Source of the DNA: Candidatus Saccharimonadota bacterium | GTDB lineage: Bacteria; Patescibacteriota; Saccharimonadia; Saccharimonadales; Saccharimonadaceae | Direction: 5' to 3' | Assembly: GCA_030523715.1 (NCBI GenBank) | Contig: JAUNHY010000006.1 | Coordinates: 1-55,575, forward strand | Length of the DNA: 55,575 bases | Shown: positions 27,169 through 35,386 of the stretch, piece by piece | How positions within the stretch are numbered: the first letter of the stretch is position 1 | Layout: each line of letters starts with the position of its first letter | The notes under the pieces: generated by a model | The model's input: the letters and a program-made list of their open reading frames with translations, nothing else | The model's database searches: none | What the model was told of the DNA's origin: nothing | Program-made: the position numbers and the translations under genes

Positions 27169-28599
27169 TTACTCGTCACGACGCATTGGCGGGAATGGCA
27201 CGCCCTCGCGAGCGGAAACACCTTCAAATAGCCAGAAGTTACGCTCTGAATTGCCCCAACCGCAGGTTGGCGGCATGCCATATTCGAGCATCTCAACAAA
27301 GTCCATATCGAGCATCTGGGCCTCTTCATCGCCGGCGTCACGCATTGCCTGCTGGCGCTGGAAACGTTCGAGCTGATCGAGCGGATCATTTAGCTCAGAG
27401 AAGCCATTCCCCATCTCGGTGCCGAAGATTACAGGATGGAAACGTTCGGTAACGCGTGGGTCTTCGGCGTGGCGCTTCGCGAGCGGTGAAAGCTCCACCG
27501 GCTCGTGAATCAACCAGAATGGACCGGCCGATTTCTTGCGAATAATCTTCCAGAGATAATCAAGCAAGCGCGAAGCTTCGGCTTTTTCGTCGAACTTGAC
27601 GCCGTTCTGGCGCAAAATCTCGTGGATCTTTGCCATATCCGGATTAAAGACATCGATATCGAAGTTGTCTTTAATAATGTCCGCAAATGTAATTTGCGGC
27701 CACTCGCAGTCGAGATCGACCTTCATGCCGTCATGTTCAAATTGGAGCGTCCCCCAAGTTTGCATACAGACATATTTGATCATTTCTTCATAGAGAGCCA
27801 TACCCTCATGATAATCTTGGTAGGCAGCGTAAGATTCCATAGCAACATGCTCTGGAAGATGCTCCTCATCCATACCTTCATTGCGGAAGCGTGGACCAAT
27901 ATCATAAACACGTTCATAGCCACCGCCAATTAAGCGCTTAAGTGGAAGCTCGTGCGAAATGCGCAGATAAAAATCTTGATCGAGCGCATCCATATGCGTA
28001 ACAAACGGATTTGCGTCAGCACCGCCAGTTGTGACTTCGAGTACTGGAATATTAATCTCGACAAAACCATGATCATTCAAAAATTGGCGCGTAGCGGTCC
28101 AAAATTTAGAGCGGCGAATGAAGCGCTCGCGCACTTCTGGGTTGACCGCCATATCAACATAACGACGACGTAGACGCTCTTCCTTATTTGTAAAGCCATC
28201 ACGGCCCGGAAGTGGGCGTAAAGCCTTTGTAAGGATGCGTGGCATATCACAGAAAACCGAAATCTCGTCAGTCTTGGTGCGGCCAACTTTGCCACTAGCC
28301 TCAAGATAATCGCCCGTATCAAGCTTCTTAGTAAACTTTGCGGCATCGTCCTTGAGGAAAATCTGAATGGAACCAGAATCATCGGCGATAACCACAAAGG
28401 CTAACTTACCAAAGCTACGTATGCTGACAATTCGGCCGGCAACACAAACGTCCTTGTCGGCATACTTATCGTAACTCTTAAGGATATCCCCGATTTTAGT
28501 ATTACGGTTAGAATGTGCTGGATACGGATCAATACCCTCCGCCCGGAGTTCGTTTAGTTTGCGAATTCTTTCATCGCGAAAATCTTTAAGAGTTGCCAT
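27169..28599 (-). CDS. lysS: Lysyl-tRNA synthetase, class II
   Basis: 476 residues. The OB-fold anticodon domain (about 50-150) is followed by the class II core with KFWTATRQFLNDHGFVEINIPVLE (motif 1 area), ISHELPLKRLIGGGYERVYDIGPRFRNEGMDEEH (motif 2) and a C-terminal ...YGMPPTCGWGNSER. Motif 3 is unusual: most bacterial enzymes have GLGIGIDR there, whereas this reads GWGNSER and is two residues shorter before the FP-x-MR end; the arginine is kept. It charges tRNA-Lys. A TATTAT box ends 7 nt before the ATG, with no Shine-Dalgarno. Confidence 0.93.
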   Translation of the reverse strand: MATLKDFRDERIRKLNELRAEGIDPYPAHSNRNTKIGDILKSYDKYADKDVCVAGRIVSIRSFGKLAFVVIADDSGSIQIFLKDDAAKFTKKLDTGDYLEASGKVGRTKTDEISVFCDMPRILTKALRPLPGRDGFTNKEERLRRRYVDMAVNPEVRERFIRRSKFWTATRQFLNDHGFVEINIPVLEVTTGGADANPFVTHMDALDQDFYLRISHELPLKRLIGGGYERVYDIGPRFRNEGMDEEHLPEHVAMESYAAYQDYHEGMALYEEMIKYVCMQTWGTLQFEHDGMKVDLDCEWPQITFADIIKDNFDIDVFNPDMAKIHEILRQNGVKFDEKAEASRLLDYLWKIIRKKSAGPFWLIHEPVELSPLAKRHAEDPRVTERFHPVIFGTEMGNGFSELNDPLDQLERFQRQQAMRDAGDEEAQMLDMDFVEMLEYGMPPTCGWGNSERNFWLFEGVSAREGVPFPPMRRDE

Positions 28600-28641
28600 A
28601 AATATAATAATAACATCATTATCTGTATCTGTCGAGCGCGC

Positions 28642-28667
28642 AAAAACTGGGCCCGTGGGCCCAGTTG
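28642..28667 (-). terminator. Terminator of the LemA-DUF2207 operon
   Basis: ACTGGGCCC / GGGCCCAGTTTTT hairpin on the minus strand. Confidence 0.9.
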
Positions 28668-28674
28668 ATTAGCT

Positions 28675-31095
28675 TTACCAGGAGGAACCGCCGCCTCCGC
28701 CGCCTCCGCCACCAGAGGAACCACCACCAGACGAACCGCCGCCGGAACCACCGCCGCTGCCAGACGAAGATGGACTGGACGACAGAGAACTACTTACTGA
28801 GTTCATCATTGAGTTCATACTACCGGATAAGTTATTGATGGAGAATGGGCGGCCGCTAACATACCAATCTGGCTCACTCATCTGCGTACTGAGCGCTTCG
28901 AAACGACGCATCCACTTCGTAGAGATACCGAGTACGTAAGCATATGGCAGCAACATATAGGCGTAATTCTTATCACTAGCAAGCATTTGTTTGATATGTT
29001 CGCTATCGGCCGTCTTCATGAATGTCTTAAGGCCTTTAATTTTGCCATATAATTCTACGCCTAGAGCCGTGCGACGCGGCATCAACTTGATAAACACTGC
29101 CATACCAACAACGCAGAGCGCCATTACGATAAATGCTCCCGTATAGAAGGCGTCGCCAGCGATGATAGAAACATCGGAAAGCGAACCGGCCATCATGAGA
29201 GTAAAGTGGAAACATGTAAAGGACAGCCAGAAGATGCGGAATGCAACTGGCATTTTTGCGAAAATACCAATTAAGAAGAATGGCGAATAGAATAGTAACA
29301 TTACGACTACAACCATCGTGGCTTCTATGTCGCCATTAGCGAGTCCATAAACAACGAACGGAGACAAAGCGCCAATAATCAGCGCAATGACCGCAACGAC
29401 GTGCTGCCAAGTAGTATTCTCGAAGTATTTCGAGCGATTAGTCTTTTTATTGACACGTGTAGTGATTGTATTGATGGTGCGATAGAATTTATTCTCGAGC
29501 GATTTCGAAGTAACATATTCATCTAGTTCAGCAGTTTCATTGTGTGCCTTATCAATCATCTCGCTGGTGACTTCTTCGCCCTGCGTAATAGCATTCATAA
29601 CCTCACGCATAGATGCAGTCGAATAAACGGAGTGGCGCTTTTTGAACATGCCATCCATAAAGGTTTTTTCGTTCGGGTCGTCGCCATCGTATTCTTTGAG
29701 CCTATAGAATTTATAAGAACGCGCTCCAAGAGAATGTTTTTTCTCTTCTTCTTCAATCTTGATGTAGCCCTTGTTCGCAAGTACAAACAACAAAGAAATT
29801 ACGTCTTTACTATCCACGCGCCCCTTCGTAACTAATGCCACGTCAAGACTATTCATGCCTTCCGGTGGATAAAATTCAATCGTCTCTACGGAATGATCGT
29901 CGCGGCCGAATATCAGCCACAAAATCGCACAAATCATCAATCCAATAATAGGTATTCCGTAAGCTAGATATTCCCAATTTTCGGTAAGACTATGCGCATT
30001 CTCGAAATAACCTTCGTCGAGCTCCATGCGGACCGTAAGCCCTTCATAGACTCCAAGAATGCCATTAAAGCTACCCGAGATATCATTACCGGTAATCGTA
30101 AATAAAATGCTATCACTCTTAGTTGAGCCCACTTCGCCATAAGAAAAACCAACTTTGCTGGCGTCAAATTCTTTCGGCATATGGATGTTAAAGGTTATAT
30201 TGCCTATAACTGTATCCCATTGCGTGCCGATGATATTAAAATAAAATTCATCAGAGTCAGCAAGCGTATCCGGACCAAAATCGTAAGTATACTTGATAGT
30301 GTAAGTCTTTTCGCCTTTAACATAGCGGCTAGCACTACCAATCTTGACATTTAAGTTGCCACCCTCCCGACTGGTCGTGTATTCCTCATCAACCGATAAG
30401 TTTTTTACTTTAATACGAGTTGAATTACTGGAGCCGTCAAGGCGCTTAAGATTCGCTTTTAGTGGCAGCGAGCGGATAATCCCATGTTTGTAACTGGCGT
30501 TAAAATACGTTTGGATCGTTTCAGTAATATCGTAAGTATTGTCGTCATTTACGACAATATCAACGTCATAAGCGTCGATTACATAGTCCCTGCCATTATA
30601 AGCACCAGTTTTACTAGGGGTTGTAGTATCTTCTGCCGGAGGAACATATGCTTCCTCATTCTCATCCGTTGTGACATTGATAGTATAGTAATAAATGTTT
30701 TCAACACTTACGCCACGATTCAGAATATCTATATTCGACATCTGCGTAAATGCGACGGTCTGGCTTCCAGATATCACTTGAGTATTTGTGCTAGAAGCAA
30801 GTAGATTTTGGGAATACGAATAGTAGTTCACTATCGACGTCATTCGAATCTCGTCGAAGGAATTATTTGTAATTTTTCCCGAGAGACCGAATGCTAAAAG
30901 AGAAGTTCCAGAGAAGTCATGGAAATTTACATCATGAAAATCAAGGCTGCCGACTTGCTCGAAATAGTCTTTAGTTGCCACACGAATATAGCCGCTCGGC
31001 ACATTCATGGCGACTACCGGCACAATAGCGTGGCTAGATACAATTAGCGACGCCAGTGCAAGAAATAGGAGTCTTTTTATGCCACCCTTTTTCAT
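28675..31095 (-). CDS. DUF2207 family membrane protein
   Basis: 806 residues. A signal peptide (about 1-29) is followed by an extra N-terminal extracellular domain (about 30-165), then the DUF2207 core: YVIDAYDVDIVVNDDNTYDITETI...HGIIRSLPLK and a beta-sandwich. Membrane helices lie at about 375-393 and in two clusters at 560-675. The C-terminus is a Ser- then Gly-rich tail ending GGSSW, which is characteristic of the family. The ATG follows the LemA stop without a gap, and LemA-DUF2207 pairs are widespread in bacteria; the function is unknown, possibly envelope maintenance. Confidence 0.9.
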   Translation of the reverse strand: MKKGGIKRLLFLALASLIVSSHAIVPVVAMNVPSGYIRVATKDYFEQVGSLDFHDVNFHDFSGTSLLAFGLSGKITNNSFDEIRMTSIVNYYSYSQNLLASSTNTQVISGSQTVAFTQMSNIDILNRGVSVENIYYYTINVTTDENEEAYVPPAEDTTTPSKTGAYNGRDYVIDAYDVDIVVNDDNTYDITETIQTYFNASYKHGIIRSLPLKANLKRLDGSSNSTRIKVKNLSVDEEYTTSREGGNLNVKIGSASRYVKGEKTYTIKYTYDFGPDTLADSDEFYFNIIGTQWDTVIGNITFNIHMPKEFDASKVGFSYGEVGSTKSDSILFTITGNDISGSFNGILGVYEGLTVRMELDEGYFENAHSLTENWEYLAYGIPIIGLMICAILWLIFGRDDHSVETIEFYPPEGMNSLDVALVTKGRVDSKDVISLLFVLANKGYIKIEEEEKKHSLGARSYKFYRLKEYDGDDPNEKTFMDGMFKKRHSVYSTASMREVMNAITQGEEVTSEMIDKAHNETAELDEYVTSKSLENKFYRTINTITTRVNKKTNRSKYFENTTWQHVVAVIALIIGALSPFVVYGLANGDIEATMVVVVMLLFYSPFFLIGIFAKMPVAFRIFWLSFTCFHFTLMMAGSLSDVSIIAGDAFYTGAFIVMALCVVGMAVFIKLMPRRTALGVELYGKIKGLKTFMKTADSEHIKQMLASDKNYAYMLLPYAYVLGISTKWMRRFEALSTQMSEPDWYVSGRPFSINNLSGSMNSMMNSVSSSLSSSPSSSGSGGGSGGGSSGGGSSGGGGGGGGGSSW

Positions 31096-31650
31096 CTAGA
31101 ACTCAACTTTCACATTCTTGCGCTCTTCTTCGTCGACACCAAACATTTGATGCCCCTTAAAACCGAAGATAGCGGCGATAATATTACTTGGGAATAATTT
31201 TGCGAGATCATTGAATTCACGAACGGTGCCATTGTAATACTTGCGTGAGCTAGCAATATCGTCTTCGATTTTTTCGAGTTGCTTATTGAGGTCTTTGAAG
31301 TTTTCGCTCGACTTTAAATCTGGATAGGCTTCGGCAAGGGCAAACAATTTGCCAAGGCTAGTGGCAAGCTTGTTGCCCGTGTCGATTTTTTCATCATCAG
31401 TCATTGAGTCGTAATCACCACGACGCAACTTAACGATTTCTTTAAGCGTGGAGTTTTCGTGCTTAATATATCCCTTAACGGTTTCAACTAAGTTTGGAAC
31501 CAAATCCCAACGTTTCTTAAGATAAACATCCATGGTCGAAAAACCTTCCTCGACGCGGTTATTCAACTTAACGAACCGGTTATAGGTTACAATAACCCAG
31601 ATTAAGATGATGGCTACAAGAACTATTGCAGCGAAAACAAACGGTGACAT
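31096..31650 (-). CDS. lemA: LemA family protein
   Basis: 184 residues. An N-terminal helix (about 5-24) is followed by the LemA coiled helices: YNRFVKLNNRVEEGFSTMDVYLKKRWDLVPNLVETVKGY and NLNKQLEKIEDDIASSRKYYNGTVREFN, ending LFPSNIIAAIFGF, the family C-terminus. It is membrane-bound with most of the chain outside. AAAGGAG lies 6 nt before ATG; a TGC-TATACT box (31676-31681) supplies a promoter in the 55-nt gap after the ABC transporter. Confidence 0.93.
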   Translation of the reverse strand: MSPFVFAAIVLVAIILIWVIVTYNRFVKLNNRVEEGFSTMDVYLKKRWDLVPNLVETVKGYIKHENSTLKEIVKLRRGDYDSMTDDEKIDTGNKLATSLGKLFALAEAYPDLKSSENFKDLNKQLEKIEDDIASSRKYYNGTVREFNDLAKLFPSNIIAAIFGFKGHQMFGVDEEERKNVKVEF

Positions 31651-31705
31651 ATTTTACTCCTTTATATCTATGTCTAGTATAGCATAAACGTAATGGAATA
31701 ATTGT

Positions 31706-33502
31706 CTATTTCTCTTCCAGAAAAGCGCCCGATTGACGCGACCAGAGCTTGTTGTAGGCACCATCTTTTTTGATGAGCTGACGATGTGTGCCCTGCTCGA
31801 TGATTTTGCCAGCTTCAAGAACAACAATGTTATCCATGCTAGCAATCGTAGAGAGACGGTGGGCTACAACGATGCTCGTGCGACCATGCATGAGCTTCTC
31901 GAGCGCATCCTGAATGAGCGCTTCAGACTCAGAGTCAAGTGCAGAGGTGGCCTCATCGAGCACGAGAATTGGCGCATCCTTTAGGATGGCACGCGCAATC
32001 GCAATGCGCTGGCGTTGACCGCCGGAAAGTTTAATGCCGCGCTCACCCACAAGAGTTTGGTAACCGTCCGGCAAGGTCATGATAAAATCATGCGCATTAG
32101 CCAATTTGGCGGCACGCTCAATTTCTTTTTGGCTGGCGTCTGGCTTTGCATAAGCAATGTTCTCGGCGATGGAGCGATGGAAGAGTGAAGTTTCCTGAGG
32201 CACATAAGCGATGTTCTCGCGTAAAGAAATCTGCTGGACTTTACTGATGTTCTGGCCATCAATTAGGATTTCGCCAGATTCGACGTCGGCAAAGCGCAGA
32301 AGAAGCTTGGTTAGGGTTGTTTTGCCCGAACCTGAAATACCTACAAGACCAACCCTCTCGCCAGGTTTAATGCTGAGGGAGAAGTTGTCAAAAATTGCTT
32401 CTTTTGCGTCGGCGTGTTGAAAGTGAATGTTCTTAAAGTCAATTTTGCCATTCTTTACACGGAGCTCTGTGGCGCCAGGGATATCTTTTACATCATCCTT
32501 CGTATCAAGAATGATAGTCATCTCGTGCGCATCACCAAAGACGCGGTTAATGTGTTTGAAAATGTTATTAACATTCCAGAGTTCGCCCATAATATTCATG
32601 GAATAGTTAACGATTAATATTAGCGTGGATACCGATAGTCCAAAGATTGGACTTCCTACCATCATAAAGGCGACTAGTACTGCAATGATGCCAATATTTA
32701 CGAAGTTAAAGGCAAGATCGCGCTTCATAGTAGCGTTCATCTGAGCAATACCGGCGTTGTAGCTAGCGCGATTGAAGTTCGCATAGCGATGACGCTCGTG
32801 CGACTCGCGCCCATAGGACTTTACCGAGAGAATGTTCGAAACAGAATCGGCGAGTTGGCCGGTTTGTTTGTTCTCCGCCTCGGCGCGTTCTTTGCTGAGA
32901 TGCGAAATCTTTTTAAAAGATAACGCGGAGCAAAGAACGTAAATTGCTATGAATGCGAGTAACGAGAATGCGAACAGTGGCGAGCGCGGTACGAGCACAA
33001 CCATGAAGAAGACTATCATCGAAACTAAATAAAGAATATCGAAGATAATTAAATCAAAGAAGCGCTCGAAAGAGCCAATGAACTTGTTTGTTTGCGAGAC
33101 GAGCGAGCCAGAAAAACGATCACTATGGAATCGCATTGACTGAGTGCTGATTGCGTTAAAACAAACTGTCCCTAAGTCATAGAGTGCGAGAAGTTCATAC
33201 TTCCAACACCAATAAACGCGGAACCAACCCAAGATGGCACTACCAACAAGGTAGAGCGAGATGAGCGTGATGCCTTTTGGCAGCAATACTGGAATGATTT
33301 GATCAGCCGCAATTCCGCCAGAAATAACATCAATCATTTCAGCGAAAATTAACGGTATTAAAGTGGTGCGAATTAATACGACAATCGGCGTCGAAATGAT
33401 GGTGCCGAGTGCGTACCATTTGTATTTTTTGGAGCTTTGCCAATAGTAGTACAGCGTGCGCTTCGCAACTGACGCGCGCTGCTTGCTATTAAGATTTCTC
33501 AT
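31706..33502 (-). CDS. ABC transporter, fused membrane and ATPase domains (exporter type)
   Basis: 598 residues. Six membrane helices fill residues about 30-330. The ATPase domain has Walker A GISGSGKTTL, the signature LSGGQRQRIAIARAI, Walker B ILVLDEATSAL and the switch His in VAHRLST. One gene encodes a half-transporter, so it acts as a homodimer or with an unlinked partner. Substrate (lipid, peptide or drug) cannot be told. A SD AAAGGA lies 9 nt before the ATG. Confidence 0.93.
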   Translation of the reverse strand: MRNLNSKQRASVAKRTLYYYWQSSKKYKWYALGTIISTPIVVLIRTTLIPLIFAEMIDVISGGIAADQIIPVLLPKGITLISLYLVGSAILGWFRVYWCWKYELLALYDLGTVCFNAISTQSMRFHSDRFSGSLVSQTNKFIGSFERFFDLIIFDILYLVSMIVFFMVVLVPRSPLFAFSLLAFIAIYVLCSALSFKKISHLSKERAEAENKQTGQLADSVSNILSVKSYGRESHERHRYANFNRASYNAGIAQMNATMKRDLAFNFVNIGIIAVLVAFMMVGSPIFGLSVSTLILIVNYSMNIMGELWNVNNIFKHINRVFGDAHEMTIILDTKDDVKDIPGATELRVKNGKIDFKNIHFQHADAKEAIFDNFSLSIKPGERVGLVGISGSGKTTLTKLLLRFADVESGEILIDGQNISKVQQISLRENIAYVPQETSLFHRSIAENIAYAKPDASQKEIERAAKLANAHDFIMTLPDGYQTLVGERGIKLSGGQRQRIAIARAILKDAPILVLDEATSALDSESEALIQDALEKLMHGRTSIVVAHRLSTIASMDNIVVLEAGKIIEQGTHRQLIKKDGAYNKLWSRQSGAFLEEK

Positions 33503-33540
33503 TTTAAATTTCCTTTATGCTTATTATTTTAGCGCATATA

Positions 33541-33577
33541 AAAACGCGCCGTTTTTTATTGATTTACGACGCGTTTT
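33541..33577 (-). terminator. Terminator of proS-greA
   Basis: AAAACGCG ... CGCGTTTTTAT pairing around an A/T-rich loop of about 20 nt on the minus strand. Confidence 0.6.
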
Positions 33578-33586
33578 AGAAATTTC

Positions 33587-34033
33587 TTAGTTAATTTGGG
33601 CAACTTTGAAAGTTTTGCCGTTTGGCAAGGTGACTTCTTCGCCAACCTTCTTGCCAAAAATGGCTTTCCCAATTGGAGATTCGTTACTGATTTTCCCTTC
33701 GAGTGGATTCGCCTCTACGGCACCAACTAAAGTGTAAGTGCTGGTCTTGCCACTAGTTTCGAGAGTAACGACGCTCCCCATGTCGACTTTTTGTTTCTTG
33801 CCACCTTTAATAATTTTGGCATGTAACAAAATGTCTTGAATTTCTAAAATGCGTCCTTCGACAACTTTTTGTTCGCCACGCGCAGCGCTATAATCTTCAT
33901 TTTCGCTTAAATCACCATAAGAGCGCGCTAAGGCTATCTTTTCAGCAATTTCTGGGCGACGGGCAATAAGCTGTTCGAGTTCTTTTTCGAGGTCTTCGCG
34001 ACCTTCGGCAGTAATACTAACTGTCTTAGCCAT
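33587..34033 (-). CDS. greA: Transcription elongation factor GreA
   Basis: 148 residues. The N-terminal coiled coil carries the acidic tip ARSYGDLSENEDYSAARGEQ, which reaches the RNA polymerase active site to trigger transcript cleavage. The C-terminal FKBP-like domain includes ISNESPIGKAIFGKKVGEEV. AGGAGG precedes the ATG by 5 nt; the gene follows proS by 46 nt in an operon. Confidence 0.97.
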   Translation of the reverse strand: MAKTVSITAEGREDLEKELEQLIARRPEIAEKIALARSYGDLSENEDYSAARGEQKVVEGRILEIQDILLHAKIIKGGKKQKVDMGSVVTLETSGKTSTYTLVGAVEANPLEGKISNESPIGKAIFGKKVGEEVTLPNGKTFKVAQIN

Positions 34034-34079
34034 ATCATCCTCCTTCCCATTAAAAAATCGGGGTTGGCTGTAGTTATTT

Positions 34080-35315
34080 CTAAGAAAGTTTACTAGTAAA
34101 CTCCGTTAAGGTCAAGAGTTTTGTTTCGTTAGTTTTACGATTTTTAAGTTCGACTTTATTTTCCGCTAAAGTTTTGTCGCTAATTACGACGCGGTATGGA
34201 ATTCCCATTAAGTCTGCATCGGCGAATTTTTCGCCAGTGCGAGCATTTTTGCGGTCATCTAAGATTACGTCTTCTGGAGCCATATCGTGCAGTTCAGCCG
34301 CTTTCGCTTCGCCTGCTTCGCCAATACCGACAATATAGTATTTATATGGTGCTACTTCTTCTGGCCAGACTAAGCCCTTTTCGTCGCTAAGCTTCTCGGC
34401 GATAACGCCCATGACGCGACTAGGACCAATACCATAACTTCCCATAAATACTTTTTGACGTTTACCATCTTCGTCATTAAAGCAAAGATCGAGTGCATCA
34501 GAATATTTATAGCCAAGCGTAAAGATGTTGCCAACTTCGGCCGCTTTGCATTGCTCGAGTTTATCTTTTTCAAGACCGAGAGTTTTTAAGGTTTCATCGT
34601 TATAGACTTCTTCATTGACTGCGATTTTCTTTTCGCGATCGAGGTAGATAATATCCTCACCGGCGTCACAAATAGTCTGAAATTCGTCACTAAACTGGCT
34701 AAATGAGCCACCGCTAGCAAAAGTGCGGAAAGTACAGTCGCCGATGCCTAAACGGTCAAAGATTTTAAGGTAAGAATCCGCAACGGCCTCATAGAACTTC
34801 TCGTGCCCTTCACGATTCTTACTGAAGCTATATAAATCCTTCATCATGAACTCGCGAGTGCGCATAATGCCAGATTTGGCACGTAGCTCGTTACGGAATT
34901 TAGTCTGGAATTGGTAAACGTAGCATGGAAGGTCTTTATAGCTAGAAATATACGACTTCATAAGGTGCGTAAGTGGCTCTTCGTGAGTTGGTGCAAGACC
35001 AAGTTCGCCACCGGCGTTAAGCTTCGTCTTAAACCAGACATCCATAACTTTATCGTCCCAACGGTTGCTGGCTTCCCAGACGTCCTTTGGTTGTAGGCTA
35101 GTCATACGGAGTTCTTGGCCGCCGATAGTATTCATTTCTTCGCGAATAATCTGAATAATCTTCTCGAGAGTTCGCATGCCAAGAGGTAAGTAATCATATA
35201 CTCCAGCCATTTCCTTATAGATATAGCCGGCACGCAAAAGGTATTTCGCACTATTACTGACTTCGTCAGCCGGTGCGGTTTTGGTGGTCTTAGTAAATGA
35301 TTGACTTAGTTTCAT
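34080..35315 (-). CDS. proS: Prolyl-tRNA synthetase, short form lacking the editing insertion
   Basis: 411 residues. Class II motifs are present: GVYDYLPLGMRTLEKI (motif 1), PTHEEPLT, KFRNELRAKSGIMRTREFMMKDLYSF (motif 2) and GSYGIGPSRVMGVI (motif 3), with a C-terminal anticodon domain (VILDDR). Usual bacterial enzymes have about 570 residues with a YbaK-like editing insertion between motifs 2 and 3; here that region shrinks to roughly 50 residues. Editing of Ala-tRNA-Pro would then depend on a separate protein or be absent. A TGA-TAGGAT extended -10 (35323-35328) ends 7 nt before the ATG, so it is probably leaderless. Confidence 0.95.
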   Translation of the reverse strand: MKLSQSFTKTTKTAPADEVSNSAKYLLRAGYIYKEMAGVYDYLPLGMRTLEKIIQIIREEMNTIGGQELRMTSLQPKDVWEASNRWDDKVMDVWFKTKLNAGGELGLAPTHEEPLTHLMKSYISSYKDLPCYVYQFQTKFRNELRAKSGIMRTREFMMKDLYSFSKNREGHEKFYEAVADSYLKIFDRLGIGDCTFRTFASGGSFSQFSDEFQTICDAGEDIIYLDREKKIAVNEEVYNDETLKTLGLEKDKLEQCKAAEVGNIFTLGYKYSDALDLCFNDEDGKRQKVFMGSYGIGPSRVMGVIAEKLSDEKGLVWPEEVAPYKYYIVGIGEAGEAKAAELHDMAPEDVILDDRKNARTGEKFADADLMGIPYRVVISDKTLAENKVELKNRKTNETKLLTLTEFTSKLS

Positions 35316-35386
35316 AATTATTATCCTATCACAAAATTTTCACTTTATACAATAAAGTTTGACATTTTTAAAGTTTATGGCGAAAT

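Noticed and set aside
28680-28760. GC-rich repeated triplets resembling a tandem repeat
   Set aside because: They encode the Ser/Gly-rich tail of the DUF2207 protein, a normal feature of that family.
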